Positions 45,897 through 55,415 of a stretch of DNA of 64,000 nucleotides are shown piece after piece. The first letter of the stretch is position 1. Each line of letters opens with the position of its first letter. The notes under the pieces are model-generated. The model had not been told where the DNA came from and did no database searches. It saw only the letters and a list, made by a program, of their open reading frames with translations. This stretch comes from Longimicrobiales bacterium (GTDB taxonomy: Bacteria > Gemmatimonadota > Gemmatimonadetes > Longimicrobiales > Gaopeijiaceae): NCBI GenBank assembly GCA_028823235.1, contig JAPKBW010000008.1, positions 1 to 64,000 of the forward strand. The letters are read 5' to 3'. Made by a program: the position numbers and the translations under genes.

Positions 45897-46796
45897 TTAT
45901 GCTCGCGGGTGAAACCTGCGGTGCAGATCACGCAGATATGCGCGATTCAAGTGGGTGTAGATCTGCGTGGTTGAGATGTCTGCGTGGCCCAGCAGTTCTT
46001 GGACGGCCGCGAGATCGGCGCCTCCCTCGACCAGATGCGTCGCGAACGTATGCCTCAAGGTGTGGGGTGAGACTTTCCGCGTGATTCCCGCACGTCGAGC
46101 GGAGTCTCGTACGATCGCCCAGACAGACTCTCGTCGGATCGGACGTCCGCGGGCGTTGAGGAATACGAGCCCCGCCCCTTGCCCCTGATCGAGGCCCGGC
46201 CGAACTAGAGCAAAGTATCGCTCAAGGGCGCGACGTGCGGGTCCACCGATCGGCACGAGGCGTTCCTTGGACCCCTTACCGAATACCACTGCAAACCCCT
46301 CCTCGAGGTCGACCGATGCGATCGGAAGTTCCGTGAGTTCCGAGACGCGAACTCCGGTGGCGTAGAGGAATTCCAAGATCGCGCGATCTCTCCAGTACAC
46401 CGCCTTGGTTTCATCCGGTGCGTCGAGAAGGCGGTCCGTCTCTTCCGGGCTCAGGAAGTCCGGTAATGACCGGGCTACCCTCGGTGAATCGAGTCGGTCG
46501 GTCGGGTCCGCCGAGATCGCCCCTTCAGCCAACAGGAAGCCGAAATAGGTCCGCACGGCAGACTGGGCTCGTCGTATCGACGTAGCGGCAAGGCCTTCGT
46601 CCTTCAACGCGAACACCCACGCTCGCAACGCCGCAACGCTGACCGACCCCGGCTCCGAGATCCCCTGCTCCGTCATGGATGCGAGCCACCGGTTGAGGTC
46701 TCGCCGATACGCCGAGACGGTGCGCTCGGACAGCCCCCGCTCAAAGGTCAGATAGTCGTGGAATTGCTCCATTCGGAAGGCTCGCAATTCACTCAT
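45897..46796 (-). CDS. xerD: Tyrosine recombinase XerD/XerC
   Basis: 299 residues. N-terminal core-binding SAM-like domain (FHDYLTFERGLSERTVSAYRRDL) and catalytic domain with all active residues: Arg150 (YATGVRVSEL), Lys174 (VFGKGSKERLVP), His245 and Arg248 (SPHTLRHTFATHL), His271 (LLGHADISTTQIY) and Tyr280. Resolves chromosome dimers at dif; the candidate dif lies 23 kb to the left. No second Xer gene is in the window, so whether it is XerC or XerD cannot be settled. Overlaps dedA by 8 bp. Confidence 0.9.
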   Translation of the reverse strand: MSELRAFRMEQFHDYLTFERGLSERTVSAYRRDLNRWLASMTEQGISEPGSVSVAALRAWVFALKDEGLAATSIRRAQSAVRTYFGFLLAEGAISADPTDRLDSPRVARSLPDFLSPEETDRLLDAPDETKAVYWRDRAILEFLYATGVRVSELTELPIASVDLEEGFAVVFGKGSKERLVPIGGPARRALERYFALVRPGLDQGQGAGLVFLNARGRPIRRESVWAIVRDSARRAGITRKVSPHTLRHTFATHLVEGGADLAAVQELLGHADISTTQIYTHLNRAYLRDLHRRFHPRA

Positions 46797-47400
46797 CTGG
46801 ATGCCTGCGGGTCCGCATCCACCACCACGCGCCCAGGAAACAAATAATCACGGCGAAGCCTGCCAGGACTCGATTCACTCCATCGAGTTGTCTTGCCAGT
46901 GAGTCCAGGTTCTGTCCCGCCATCGAGCCCAGCGAGACGAGTCCGCCATACCAGATCGCGGATGCCGCAGCGACGGGGACGGCGACGCGGATCCACGGCT
47001 GATGTGTCGCCCCGGCGAATACCGGAACGACGGCACGGACGCCGGGAAGGAAGCGTGACCCAAAGATGGCCAGCATCCCCCACTGCTCGTAAAACCGGCC
47101 AATTCGCTCCATCTGGTGGGGGCGAAAAATGTGGCACCCTGGTCCGCGCTGGAAGAACGTCGGGCCGTGCGAATGGGCGATGCGGTAGACAACAAGTGCG
47201 CCCGCTACGTTAAACGCCCACGTCCCGCCTGCAACCCAGCGCACGTCGAGGTCGCCTGCTCCCGCGAGGAATCCCCCCAGTGCTACGAAGGTGTCTGCGG
47301 GAATCATCGGTAGGATGTTCTCGATCGCCGCCCCCCCGAACAGGACCAAGTATACGAGTACATCGGGCAGCTGATTCATCCACGCGATGAAATCAGCCAC
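46789..47400 (-). CDS. DedA-family membrane protein
   Basis: 203 residues, 5-6 hydrophobic segments. IENILPMIPADTFVALGGFLAG is the first re-entrant region, YRIAHSHGPTFFQRG follows, and FGSRFLPGVRAVVPVFAGATHQPW carries the F/Y-x-R-x-x-P-x-x-R motif with the conserved Arg. Members (DedA/YqjA, UptA) recycle undecaprenyl phosphate or support proton-motive-force-dependent transport. In an envelope-rich neighbourhood a polyprenyl phosphate role is plausible. Confidence 0.88.
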   Translation of the reverse strand: MADFIAWMNQLPDVLVYLVLFGGAAIENILPMIPADTFVALGGFLAGAGDLDVRWVAGGTWAFNVAGALVVYRIAHSHGPTFFQRGPGCHIFRPHQMERIGRFYEQWGMLAIFGSRFLPGVRAVVPVFAGATHQPWIRVAVPVAAASAIWYGGLVSLGSMAGQNLDSLARQLDGVNRVLAGFAVIICFLGAWWWMRTRRHPDE

Positions 47401-47424
47401 GCCGTTCCTCCCGGTGCGTATCGA

Positions 47425-47904
47425 TCAGCGTTGAACGAGAGCGACCGCGTGAACCACGAGGCCCTCGCTCGCACCGATCCACCCCATGCCTTCGTTCGTC
47501 TTGCCCTTGATCGAAATGCATGTCGACTCGATTCCAATCGCCTTCGCGAGTCGGGCCGCCATCTGCTCCCGGTGCGGGCCGATCTTCGGTGTCTCGCATA
47601 CGACGGTGGCGTCCACGTTCACGACATACCACCCCGCCTGCGCGATAACCTCGCTGGCGCGCCTCAGGAGCCCGATAGAGTCGGCACCCTTCCATGTGTC
47701 GTCCGAGGGCGGGAAATGACTCCCCACGTCACCCGCTCCCGCCGCACCCAGAATCGCATCAATCAAAGCGTGCGCCAAAGCGTCCCCGTCCGAATGGCCA
47801 GCCAGGCCGGCGTGATCAGGGATCGTCACTCCACCAAGCACGAGCGGGCGCGCAACGTCGAACCGGTGCGAATCGTAGCCTGTGCCGACTCGGATATCCG
47901 TCAT
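47425..47904 (-). CDS. ispF: 2-C-methyl-D-erythritol 2,4-cyclodiphosphate synthase
   Basis: 159 residues from the ATG at 47904; the longer frame to 47964 would overlap fabF. RVGTGYDSHRFDVARPLVLGGV supplies the metal-binding Asp and His, GHSDGDALAHALIDAILGAAGAGDVGSHFP the third ligand and active site, and IKGKTNEGMGWIGASEGL the C-terminal CDP site. MEP pathway of isoprenoid synthesis (polyprenyl carriers, quinones). 16 bp after fabF, so part of the fab transcript. Confidence 0.95.
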   Translation of the reverse strand: MTDIRVGTGYDSHRFDVARPLVLGGVTIPDHAGLAGHSDGDALAHALIDAILGAAGAGDVGSHFPPSDDTWKGADSIGLLRRASEVIAQAGWYVVNVDATVVCETPKIGPHREQMAARLAKAIGIESTCISIKGKTNEGMGWIGASEGLVVHAVALVQR

Positions 47905-47920
47905 CGGCAGCCAGTCCCCC

Positions 47921-49183
47921 CTATTCCCAGGCTCGGAGCGCCAGGCAAACGTTGTGCCCGCCAAAGCCGAACGAATTCGTCAGAGCCAGTCCGACAGGGC
48001 GTTCGATCATGCCCCCGTGTGCGTACTCGAGGTCACATGCCGGGTCCGGCTCAGAGAAGTTGATCGTCGGTGGAATTTTTCCAGTCCGGCAAACCATCAA
48101 GGAAGCGATCGCCTCGAGGGCCCCTGCAGCGCCCAGAAGATGCCCTGTCATGGACTTCGTCGACCCGACTACGATGTTGGACGCGTGGTCCCCAAGAACT
48201 GCCTTGATTGCCTCAGTTTCAATCGCATCAGCCATCGTCGAAGTTCCGTGGGCGTTGACGTAATCAACATCATCAGCCGTGGCGCCTGCGTACTTGAGGG
48301 CCATTCGCATCGCAGCTTGAGCCCCATCCCCTCCCGGCGGTGGCGCTGTGATGTGATGCGCATCCGCGCTCAGTCCGTACCCAACCAATTCACCCAGGAT
48401 GTTCGCGCCGCGCGACTCAGCGTGGTCTAGCGACTCGAGCACAACGGCACCCCCACCCTCTCCCATGACGAATCCGTCCCGGTCGCCTGAGAAGGGTCGA
48501 CTGGCTCCGGCTGGATCTTCGTTCCGAGTAGACATTGCCTTCATCGAGGAGAATCCGGCGAAGGTCATGGGGGTAATGGTCGCCTCAGCTCCACCCGCGA
48601 TCATCGCGTCCGCGTCACCATGGCGTATGTGCCGCATTGCGTCTCCGATAGCGTGCGCAGAGGACGCACACGCTGACACGGTGGCGTAGTTCGGACCCTT
48701 GAGGCCCCAACGAATCGAGATCAGCCCGGCAGAGATATCCGGGATGAACATCGGAATGAAGAACGGGCTGACACGACCCGGGCCGCCCTCGATCAGTTTC
48801 CGATGCTGCTGCTCAAACGTGGAAATACCACCAATGCCGCTGCCAAAAATCACACCAAACCGTTCTGGGTCCGTCCCGGACGGCAGAGTCTCAAGCCCTG
48901 CGTCCTCCAGGGCCTGCGCCGACGCTGCGACGGCGAACTGAGACACTCGATCGTGTCTCCTGACCTCCTTCCGGTCCAGGTAGTCGAGGGGGTCAAACCC
49001 CTTCACCTCGCACCCGATGCGACAGGCGAAGTCGTCGGTTGCATCAAAATGTGTGATCGGCCCCCCGCCACTTACTCCGGCGAGCAGGTTCGACCACGTA
49101 GTCTCAAGGTCGCCACCGACGGGAGAAACCGCGCCCATCCCGGTGATGACGACCCGCTTCGCGGATACGTTACCCATCGTCAT
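47921..49183 (-). CDS. fabF: 3-oxoacyl-ACP synthase II
   Basis: 420 residues. KAS I/II fold: VVITGMGAVSPVGGDLETTW, catalytic Cys172 in TVSACASSAHAIGDA, first His in YVNAHGTSTMADAIE, Lys/His in STKSMTGHLLGAAGALEAI, and the C-terminal NSFGFGGHNVCL. Elongates acyl-ACP with malonyl-ACP. Two ATGs (49183, 49177) lie next to each other. Between acpP and ispF in the operon. Confidence 0.96.
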   Translation of the reverse strand: MTMGNVSAKRVVITGMGAVSPVGGDLETTWSNLLAGVSGGGPITHFDATDDFACRIGCEVKGFDPLDYLDRKEVRRHDRVSQFAVAASAQALEDAGLETLPSGTDPERFGVIFGSGIGGISTFEQQHRKLIEGGPGRVSPFFIPMFIPDISAGLISIRWGLKGPNYATVSACASSAHAIGDAMRHIRHGDADAMIAGGAEATITPMTFAGFSSMKAMSTRNEDPAGASRPFSGDRDGFVMGEGGGAVVLESLDHAESRGANILGELVGYGLSADAHHITAPPPGGDGAQAAMRMALKYAGATADDVDYVNAHGTSTMADAIETEAIKAVLGDHASNIVVGSTKSMTGHLLGAAGALEAIASLMVCRTGKIPPTINFSEPDPACDLEYAHGGMIERPVGLALTNSFGFGGHNVCLALRAWE

Positions 49184-49225
49184 GTCCTGCTTTTGAAAAC
49201 CCTGGAGAACTGTTGCTCCGGAGAA

Positions 49226-49468
49226 CTACTCCGGTGCGTTCTCCTTGAGGTACTTGATCGCATCGCCAACGGTACGCATCTGCTCGGCGTCCTCGTCGGG
49301 GATATCGATGCCGAACTCTTCCTCAAACGCCATGACCAGCTCGACCGTGTCGAGCGAATCCGCCCCTAGATCCTCAACGAATGCAGCCTCGTCAGTCACC
49401 TTCTCGGCCTCGACCCCGAGCTCATTGATGATGATCTCACGGACCCTCGCGTCGTTGGGCTCGCTCAT
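49226..49468 (-). CDS. acpP: Acyl carrier protein
   Basis: 80 residues from the ATG at 49468, preceded by GGAGGAAGC. Phosphopantetheine site Ser38 in [21 protein letters not shown], acidic helix II and III as usual. Carries acyl chains for the fab enzymes on both sides, PlsX and probably lipid A synthesis. Confidence 0.97.
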   Translation of the reverse strand: MSEPNDARVREIIINELGVEAEKVTDEAAFVEDLGADSLDTVELVMAFEEEFGIDIPDEDAEQMRTVGDAIKYLKENAPE

Positions 49469-49533
49469 GTGTGCTTCCTCCTGGCAATATGAATTTCGCG
49501 CGGTGCGTAATGACAAATGACGGTGCCGCAAGA

Positions 49534-50277
49534 CTACATCACCATCCCGCCGTCTACCGCCAATACTTGGCCGGTAATGTAGCGCGCACCGGGCCCTACG
49601 AGAAACCGCACAACCCTAGCAATATCATCAGGTTGACCCAAGGCGCCCAGTGGGATCTGCGCCAGAAGCGCTTCAACCTGAGACTCGGTGAGTTCATCGG
49701 TCATGCTGGTCTTGATGAAGCCCGGTGCGATGGCGTTGCAACGCACGCCCCGGGAGCCCAATTCCTTCGCGACACTCTTGGTCAGCCCGACCATTCCGGC
49801 CTTCGAAGCGGCGTAGTTTGCCTGGCCTGCGTTGCCAGTGAGTCCGACCACGGAGGTAATATTGATGATTGAGCCGTCCCGCCTCTTCATCATTCCTCGT
49901 GTTACCGCGCGAATGAAGTTAAAGGAACCCTTGAGGTTGGCAGCGATTACTTCATCGAATTCCTCATCCTTCATCCGCATGAGGAGGTTGTCTCGTGTTA
50001 TTCCGGCGTTGTTCACCAGAATCCCCACGACGCCTTGTGACTCCTCAACAGCCTTGAGTGTAACTCCGACCTGCCCCGGGTCCGCGACATCACATGCGTA
50101 GCCGGCGTGCCCGACCCCGGGAAGCTCTTTCGCAGCCGCCTGCGCGTTCGCGCCTCCTCGTCCGACGACCGCCACACGAGCTCCACCCTCAGCGAGTGAC
50201 TGTGCGATGGCCCGACCGATGCCCCTCGAGCCGCCGGTGACTAGAGCGACAGACCCTTCAAGTTCTCTTGTGCTCAC
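49534..50277 (-). CDS. fabG: 3-oxoacyl-ACP reductase
   Basis: 247 residues. SDR family: NADPH loop [27 protein letters not shown], catalytic Ser142, Tyr155 and Lys159 in [23 protein letters not shown] (cited in two parts), and a C-terminal [19 protein letters not shown]-dependent reduction of 3-ketoacyl-ACP. Begins 2 bp after the broken fabD, whose translation may still help couple fabG. Confidence 0.96.
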   Translation of the reverse strand: MSTRELEGSVALVTGGSRGIGRAIAQSLAEGGARVAVVGRGGANAQAAAKELPGVGHAGYACDVADPGQVGVTLKAVEESQGVVGILVNNAGITRDNLLMRMKDEEFDEVIAANLKGSFNFIRAVTRGMMKRRDGSIINITSVVGLTGNAGQANYAASKAGMVGLTKSVAKELGSRGVRCNAIAPGFIKTSMTDELTESQVEALLAQIPLGALGQPDDIARVVRFLVGPGARYITGQVLAVDGGMVM

Positions 50278-50279
50278 GT

Positions 50280-50768
50280 TCAGGCCTCCAGGCCGTCGAA
50301 GTCGTCAGGTTCCCGTCGTGCAATGCGGAGGATTCCCTCGGAGTTTCTGCGATTCAGTCCGCTCAGGACCTTGGTAGTCCAATTTCCATAACGCGATCGA
50401 CTCTGGCATCCACCATAGTCGCGACCAAGCCGCTCCATTGAGTGGGAGAGGTTAGCAGCATGATGAGCATGTCTCTTACTGCGGCGCCAGTCACAACGAG
50501 TGCAGTCGCGACGTTCGAGACCAACGAAAATGCTCGGGTGTGGAAGTCTATGCTCAGCTAGATGAGCACGAAGGCTATCTGCCGGCGGCGTCATGAGTGC
50601 CGATTGAAAGGCGCCCGAACCCTTGAGCAGAATCGCCCGCTTGGCCCTACTGGCTTCAGTGGCTTCCTCCTCGAGGACCGCGGCAGCCTTTGACTGACCT
50701 CGCGCAAGAGCCTGAGTCATGACGTTGTATAGAGGTCCGTGCCCAAGTGAGAACAGTGCGAGAGACAT
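50280..50768 (-). pseudogene. fabD: Broken malonyl-CoA:ACP transacylase
   Basis: In the usual fabD slot, a 162-codon frame retains the two ends of FabD only. The first ~35 residues (MSLALF, then TQALARGQSKAAAVLEEE) are the FabD N-terminus with the GQGSQ loop altered to LGHGPLY. They join directly to the late segment AKRAILLKGSGAFQSALMTPPADSLRAHLAEHRLP, so about 140 residues including the active-site GHSxGE are missing. The late catalytic His (AFHSALM in the family) is Gln (CAA). After SIFV the frame shifts; VSNVATALVVTGAAVRDM to ARVDRVMEIG is in another frame, then TKVLSGLNRRN returns to the first. Non-functional. Confidence 0.88.
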
Positions 50769-50783
50769 TATGTCGGGACGAGC

Positions 50784-51779
50784 CTACAGGCGAAGCGTCA
50801 TTGCTCCCCACGTCAGCCCAGCCCCAAATGCGACCGTGAGGATATTCGAACCAGGGCCGGCTCGGCCTTGCTCAATTGCTTCGTCCAGCGCGATCGGGAC
50901 GGTCGCAGAACTCATGTTGCCATACTTGTTCACATTAACGAACACCTTCTCCATCGGGATGCCCGAGTACTTTGCGGTGGCTTCGATAATTCGGATGTTG
51001 GCCTGATGCGGCACCAGTAGATCGATGTCATCAGCCGTCATGCCGGCCTTCTGTAGCGCGAGATCGCATGCCTCCGCCATGTTTCGGACCGCACTCTTGA
51101 AGATTTCACGACCCAGCATCTTCATGAGGTGACGGCCTTCGTCGAGCACACTCTGACTGACCGGATCGACGGCCCCTCCACCGGGTCGATATAGTAGATC
51201 CGCCAGATTTCCATCAGATTGGAGATGGGAAGATAGAATTCCGCGCCCCGAGCCATTCGATCGTTTGACGACCGCAGCGCCCGCGCCATCTCCGAACAGC
51301 ACGGCTGTCGTACGATCCGTCCAGTCGATGATCGCGCTCATCTTTTCCGCAGCGATGACTAGTGCGACATCGCCGCGGCCCGCCGCGAGGTACCCTTCGG
51401 CCATGCTCAACGCATAGATGTGTCCCGTGCAGGCCGCTTGGATATCGAAAGCGAAGGCGTTGTTGCATTCGAGGAGGGGCTGCATGTCACACGCGGTGGA
51501 GGGCAGCCATCGATCGGGCGTCGCAGTCGAGACGATGAGTAGGTCGACCTCGCCCGGATGCACGCCTGCCCGTTCCATAGCCTGACGGCCGGCAGCACTC
51601 CCCATTTGCGCCGTGGTAAGCCCCTTCGGAGCGATTCGACGTTCGCTGATGCCGGTGCGCGTCCGGATCCATTCATCGGACGTATCCATTTGCTTCGCGA
51701 GGTCAGCGTTGGTCACCACATTGTCCGGGAGAAAACGGCCGGTGGCGACGATTTCTACGATTGGGGTCGGTGTGTTCAT
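50784..51779 (-). CDS. fabH: 3-oxoacyl-ACP synthase III
   Basis: 331 residues. Thiolase-fold initiating condensing enzyme: DEWIRTRTGISERRIA, catalytic Cys117 in DIQAACTGHIYALSMAEGY, His in LLVPHQANIRII and Asn in VNKYGNMSSATVPIAL. Joins acetyl-CoA (or branched acyl-CoA) and malonyl-ACP. Overlaps plsX by ATGA; 15 bp before the broken fabD. Confidence 0.96.
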   Translation of the reverse strand: MNTPTPIVEIVATGRFLPDNVVTNADLAKQMDTSDEWIRTRTGISERRIAPKGLTTAQMGSAAGRQAMERAGVHPGEVDLLIVSTATPDRWLPSTACDMQPLLECNNAFAFDIQAACTGHIYALSMAEGYLAAGRGDVALVIAAEKMSAIIDWTDRTTAVLFGDGAGAAVVKRSNGSGRGILSSHLQSDGNLADLLYRPGGGAVDPVSQSVLDEGRHLMKMLGREIFKSAVRNMAEACDLALQKAGMTADDIDLLVPHQANIRIIEATAKYSGIPMEKVFVNVNKYGNMSSATVPIALDEAIEQGRAGPGSNILTVAFGAGLTWGAMTLRL

Positions 51780-52750
51780 GGCTTCAAATCCTCAACACTG
51801 TGTTGGACCAATCCGGCCCGGACGGCTCGTGCGGCGACCGCCAGCGCGTTCCGAATTGCTTTTGGCGGAGAACTGCCGTGACAGATAATGGATACGCCTC
51901 CCAAGCCTAGTAGGGGTGCTCCACCATACTCGGCATAATCGAGGACCCGGAAGACATGGTCCAAGTCCAGTTTCTGATCTTTGGCCTCGCCAATCTCGTC
52001 GCGCAAGAGACCTACGATGTGTTCGGCGACCGATTCATAGAACTTCAGCAGGATGTTCCCAACGAATCCGTCACAGACGATCACATCGCACTCTCCCTGC
52101 ACGATGTCTCGGCCTTCAACGTTCCCAATGAAATTGATGCCATCCACACTGAGAAGAGCCTGGTATGTCTCAACCGTCAGGACACTTCCCTTGCTGGGCT
52201 CCACGCCGATATTGAGCAATCCCACTCTTGGATTTGTATAGCCCATCGCGTCACGGGCGTACACGCTCCCGAGATGAGCAAACTGCACGAGATGGTGGGA
52301 TTTGCACCCGATGTTGGCACCGGCATCCAGCAGAAGACAGAGCTCGCCGGCGGTTGGTAGTAGCGCACCAACGGGTGGGCGATCCACACCAGGAAGAGGC
52401 CGAAGTGTAAACAGCGAGGCTGCCATGACCGCTCCGGTGGAGCCTGCGCTGACGAAAGCGTCTGCTTCCCCGGCCTTGTGCAATTTCAGGCCCACCGCGA
52501 TCGACGAATCGGGCTTTCGGCGAATTACTGATGCGGGCGAGTCCTCGGGTGAGACGCGGTCCGGTGCATGATGTACACGGATACCCGTCGGGACGTCGTC
52601 GTACGTTGCTAGTTCTGCGCGGATCAGTCCTTCGTCGCCCACGAGTATGATTTCGGCGTCAGCTGCTGACTCCTGGAGTGCCTGAATGGCCCCCGCGACC
52701 TCAGGTCGCGGGGCGTGGTCGGTACCCATCGCGTCCAGTGCTATACGCAA
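51776..52750 (-). CDS. plsX: Phosphate acyltransferase
   Basis: 324 residues. RIALDAMGTDHAPRPEVAGAIQAL, VSPEDSPASVIRRKPDSSIAVGL, FVSAGSTGAVMAASLF, LLNIGVEPSKGS, FIGNVEGRDIVQGECDVIVCDGFVGNILLKF (conserved blocks). Makes acyl-phosphate from acyl-ACP for phosphatidic acid synthesis. 85 bp downstream of rpmF and coupled to fabH, the classical rpmF-plsX-fabH order. Confidence 0.95.
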   Translation of the reverse strand: MRIALDAMGTDHAPRPEVAGAIQALQESAADAEIILVGDEGLIRAELATYDDVPTGIRVHHAPDRVSPEDSPASVIRRKPDSSIAVGLKLHKAGEADAFVSAGSTGAVMAASLFTLRPLPGVDRPPVGALLPTAGELCLLLDAGANIGCKSHHLVQFAHLGSVYARDAMGYTNPRVGLLNIGVEPSKGSVLTVETYQALLSVDGINFIGNVEGRDIVQGECDVIVCDGFVGNILLKFYESVAEHIVGLLRDEIGEAKDQKLDLDHVFRVLDYAEYGGAPLLGLGGVSIICHGSSPPKAIRNALAVAARAVRAGLVQHSVEDLKP

Positions 52751-52835
52751 GGCGGTACTCCGCGTCCGGGGCTCAGCGATGATCCTTCGGAGGAAATGCG
52801 TCGGTCATCCTGCCGACATTCCGAAGAAGCTCGAA

Positions 52836-53018
52836 TCAGTCCAGGTCGATTTTGAGAACGGGTTCGCCCTTGTAGTGCCCACAACTCGGGCAGACACGGT
52901 GCGGAATCTTGTTATCACCACACTTGGGGCACGCGTGGACGGTTACGCCCTCGGCCTTGATATGGGTGCGCCGCTTCCGCTTGCGCTGCTTCGACGTGCG
53001 TTTCTTTGGTACGGCCAT
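52836..53018 (-). CDS. rpmF: 50S ribosomal protein L32
   Basis: 60 residues, basic N-terminus [18 protein letters not shown], then a four-cysteine zinc ribbon CPKCG...CPSCG. Large-subunit protein. Follows the DUF177 gene by 4 bp, as in most bacteria. Confidence 0.97.
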   Translation of the reverse strand: MAVPKKRTSKQRKRKRRTHIKAEGVTVHACPKCGDNKIPHRVCPSCGHYKGEPVLKIDLD

Positions 53019-53022
53019 CGTT

Positions 53023-53535
53023 TCACTCGCTCTTCAAATTCCGGAGAGCACCCCATCTAGGGTCGACCTTCTCCTCTGTGCAGTCGCACGAACCTTCGTT
53101 CAGGTTCGTACCGCACATGGGACAAAGCCCTTGGCAATCCGGTTTGCAAACTGCGTATGGATTCATGGCGAGAATCACTTCCTCTCGCACCGCTTCACTC
53201 ACATCAAGTTCGGAGCCCTTCGGGTCCAACAAATACGCTCCGGTGTCCTCGTCATCAGTTTCTGACTCCTCGCTCTGAAACACGAGAGTGAGCCCCCCCG
53301 CAAACTGCGATTCCACTGGCTGAAGACAGCGCGTGCACTCTAGGTGGAGCGCGCCTCGGACCCTGCCTCTGACCACGACCTGACCCGTTCCAGCGAGCGT
53401 CGCCTCCAACTGCACATCAACGTCACTCGCCCAACGGATTCTCGTCTCACTCCACAGTCCGTCATCCGCTGCGACACTGGCCGCAAAGCTAACGGACCCC
53501 TCTCGGTCCAACAGCCCAAGGTCAACTTTGAGCAT
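53023..53535 (-). CDS. DUF177/YceD-family protein
   Basis: 170 residues. [22 protein letters not shown] and the C-terminal block [21 protein letters not shown] with four cysteines suggest a zinc-binding site; the last residues [10 protein letters not shown] are the family's signature end. YceD is linked to 23S rRNA accumulation/processing and almost always precedes rpmF. The Cys-rich C-terminus is the non-proteobacterial form. Confidence 0.92.
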   Translation of the reverse strand: MLKVDLGLLDREGSVSFAASVAADDGLWSETRIRWASDVDVQLEATLAGTGQVVVRGRVRGALHLECTRCLQPVESQFAGGLTLVFQSEESETDDEDTGAYLLDPKGSELDVSEAVREEVILAMNPYAVCKPDCQGLCPMCGTNLNEGSCDCTEEKVDPRWGALRNLKSE

Positions 53536-53585
53536 AGTCGTAAAAGCTAGTAATAACCCGTTGAAAGTCTAGGGAAATCCGGGCG

Positions 53586-54014
53586 TCAGGAGCCCTGGAT
53601 CCCCAGCTGTTCGTGGGTCGGGAAAAAGAATTCGATCTCAATTGTAGCGTTCTCATCGGAATCCGATGCGTGGATCGCGTTTCGCCCCTTCGATTCCGCG
53701 TAGAGTTTCCGGACGGTTCCCTCTTCCGCTTCAGCCGGATCCGTTGCCCCGATCGCTCCGCGAAGCTTCGTAACCGCATCATCTGCCTCAAGCACCATGG
53801 GAATGACTGGACCTGAGGTCATGAACTCAACCAGTTCGTCGTAGAACGGTCGGCCTTGGTGGACTGCGTAAAACGCCCCGGCCTGGGCCTGGCTCAGTAT
53901 CGTCAGGCGGAGTGCACGAACTGTGAAGCCCCTGCCCTCCAGATGAGCGAGAACCTTTCCCGCCTTGCCCGAGCCTACGGCGTCGGGCTTAATGATTGCC
54001 AATGTAAGGCTCAT
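53586..54014 (-). CDS. ndk: Nucleoside diphosphate kinase
   Basis: 142 residues. LAIIKPDAVGSGKAGKVLAHLE at the N-terminus, HQGRPFYDELVEFMTSGP, and the phosphohistidine His115 in KGRNAIHASDSDENA. Balances NTP pools. The start overlaps the CBS gene stop by ATGA. Confidence 0.96.
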   Translation of the reverse strand: MSLTLAIIKPDAVGSGKAGKVLAHLEGRGFTVRALRLTILSQAQAGAFYAVHQGRPFYDELVEFMTSGPVIPMVLEADDAVTKLRGAIGATDPAEAEEGTVRKLYAESKGRNAIHASDSDENATIEIEFFFPTHEQLGIQGS

Positions 54015-54460
54015 GAAATACCTGTTGGTTCGTCGTTGTCAGATGATACTGCGTGCATCGCCTTCAGGATTGAATCACGCGTAACCAGCCCAATGAGCTC
54101 TCCATCGCGAACGACGGGAAGCTGCTCGACATTTCGGTCCACCATCTTCCGGGCGGCGTCGCCGAGCGTCTGTGTCTCTGACACGCACAGCACTGAGCGC
54201 GTCATGACATCACGAGCCGCCATCGGTCCGTCTGTCCCCATCTTATAGGTTGGCGCCTCTTTGAGTATGTGACTCAGGGCATCACCCGTCGTGATGACAC
54301 CCAAGACCTCATAGCGCTCTCCGACCACCGGCAGCGCACGAATTCCTCTTCGAACCATGAGGCCGATTACCTCGGAAAGCGGTGTGTCCGCGTAGACCCG
54401 GAACTGCGCCGGCTCCACGGCATGCTCCACGAGAAGCGTTTCATTGATGAGTGCTTCCAT
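54011..54460 (-). CDS. Two-CBS-domain protein
   Basis: 149 residues, two CBS motifs: VYADTPLSEVIGLMVRRGIRALPVV, VLGVITTGDALSHIL; and TRSVLCVSETQTLGDAARKMVDRNVEQLPVVRDGEL, LIGLVTRDSILKAM. Likely an adenine-nucleotide sensor. Coupled to ndk, so energy-charge related regulation is possible. Confidence 0.9.
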   Translation of the reverse strand: MEALINETLLVEHAVEPAQFRVYADTPLSEVIGLMVRRGIRALPVVGERYEVLGVITTGDALSHILKEAPTYKMGTDGPMAARDVMTRSVLCVSETQTLGDAARKMVDRNVEQLPVVRDGELIGLVTRDSILKAMHAVSSDNDEPTGIS

Positions 54461-54522
54461 TCTGACCTTCCTCAGTCCCCAGCGCCTAGTGCGACCGATC
54501 CTCGGGGTGCCCGTGCCCTTAC

Positions 54523-55407
54523 CTATGCGAGGGCTTCCTGAATCAGGCCCACGATATCGGCAGGCCGCTTCGCGACCGAAATGCCGTTGTCCTCAAAAGC
54601 CTTCATTTTCTCTTCAGCGGTTCCTGAGGATCCACTGATGATCGCACCGGCGTGCCCCATCTGGCGGCCTGGAGGTGCCGTCTGACCTGCAATAAAACCG
54701 ACCACCGGCTTGGACATATTTGCCTTCACCCACGCAGCTGCCTCTTGTTCGTCGGTGCCACCAATCTCGCCGATCATTACGACCGCCGACGTGTCCCCGT
54801 CCGCTTCGAAGGCTTCGAGACAATCTATGAAGTTCGTCCCAATCAGCGGATCACCACCAATACCCACACAGGTGCTCTGACCCAGCCCGACGTTGCTCAA
54901 CTGAAAGACTGCCTCGTACGTCAGCGTCCCCGACCGCGACACCACGCCTATCGGTCCCTCGGCTGTAATTTGTGCCGGCAGGATGCCAACCTTCGACTTC
55001 CCTGGCGACAAAAGGCCTGGGCAGTTCGGCCCTAGAATTCGGACTCCCTTGTCCCGGGCGAACGCGTGTGCGCGTGCCATGTCCAGCACCGGCACGCCCT
55101 CGGTGATCGCGACCACGAGTGCCACGCCTGAGTCGACGGCTTCGAGAATGGCATTCGCCGCGAATGCCGGCGGCACATAGATGACCGAAGTGTTCGCACC
55201 AGTCTGTGCAACCGCCTCGTCCATCGAGTTGAAAATCGGAGCTGTTTTGCCGCCCGGGCCTTCAAACGTCTGACCGCCCTTCCCCGGGGTGACACCAGCG
55301 ACGACCTGCGTCCCGTACTCCATCATCTGGCGGGTGTGGAACGAGCCGTCGCGGCCGGTAATGCCCTGAACGACGAGTCGGGTATCGGAATCAATAAAGA
55401 TGGCCAT
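54523..55407 (-). CDS. sucD: Succinyl-CoA synthetase alpha subunit
   Basis: 294 residues from the ATG at 55407. CoA-binding [19 protein letters not shown] and [29 protein letters not shown], and the phospho-His loop [23 protein letters not shown]-cycle substrate-level phosphorylation. 8 bp after sucC. The longer frame to 55794 lies antiparallel in sucC and is not used. Confidence 0.96.
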   Translation of the reverse strand: MAIFIDSDTRLVVQGITGRDGSFHTRQMMEYGTQVVAGVTPGKGGQTFEGPGGKTAPIFNSMDEAVAQTGANTSVIYVPPAFAANAILEAVDSGVALVVAITEGVPVLDMARAHAFARDKGVRILGPNCPGLLSPGKSKVGILPAQITAEGPIGVVSRSGTLTYEAVFQLSNVGLGQSTCVGIGGDPLIGTNFIDCLEAFEADGDTSAVVMIGEIGGTDEQEAAAWVKANMSKPVVGFIAGQTAPPGRQMGHAGAIISGSSGTAEEKMKAFEDNGISVAKRPADIVGLIQEALA

Positions 55408-55415
55408 GGTTTCGC

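Noticed and set aside
50280-50768. A novel 162-residue protein between fabH and fabG
   Set aside because: Both ends match FabD and the middle can be read as FabD in another frame, so a pseudogene is the better explanation.
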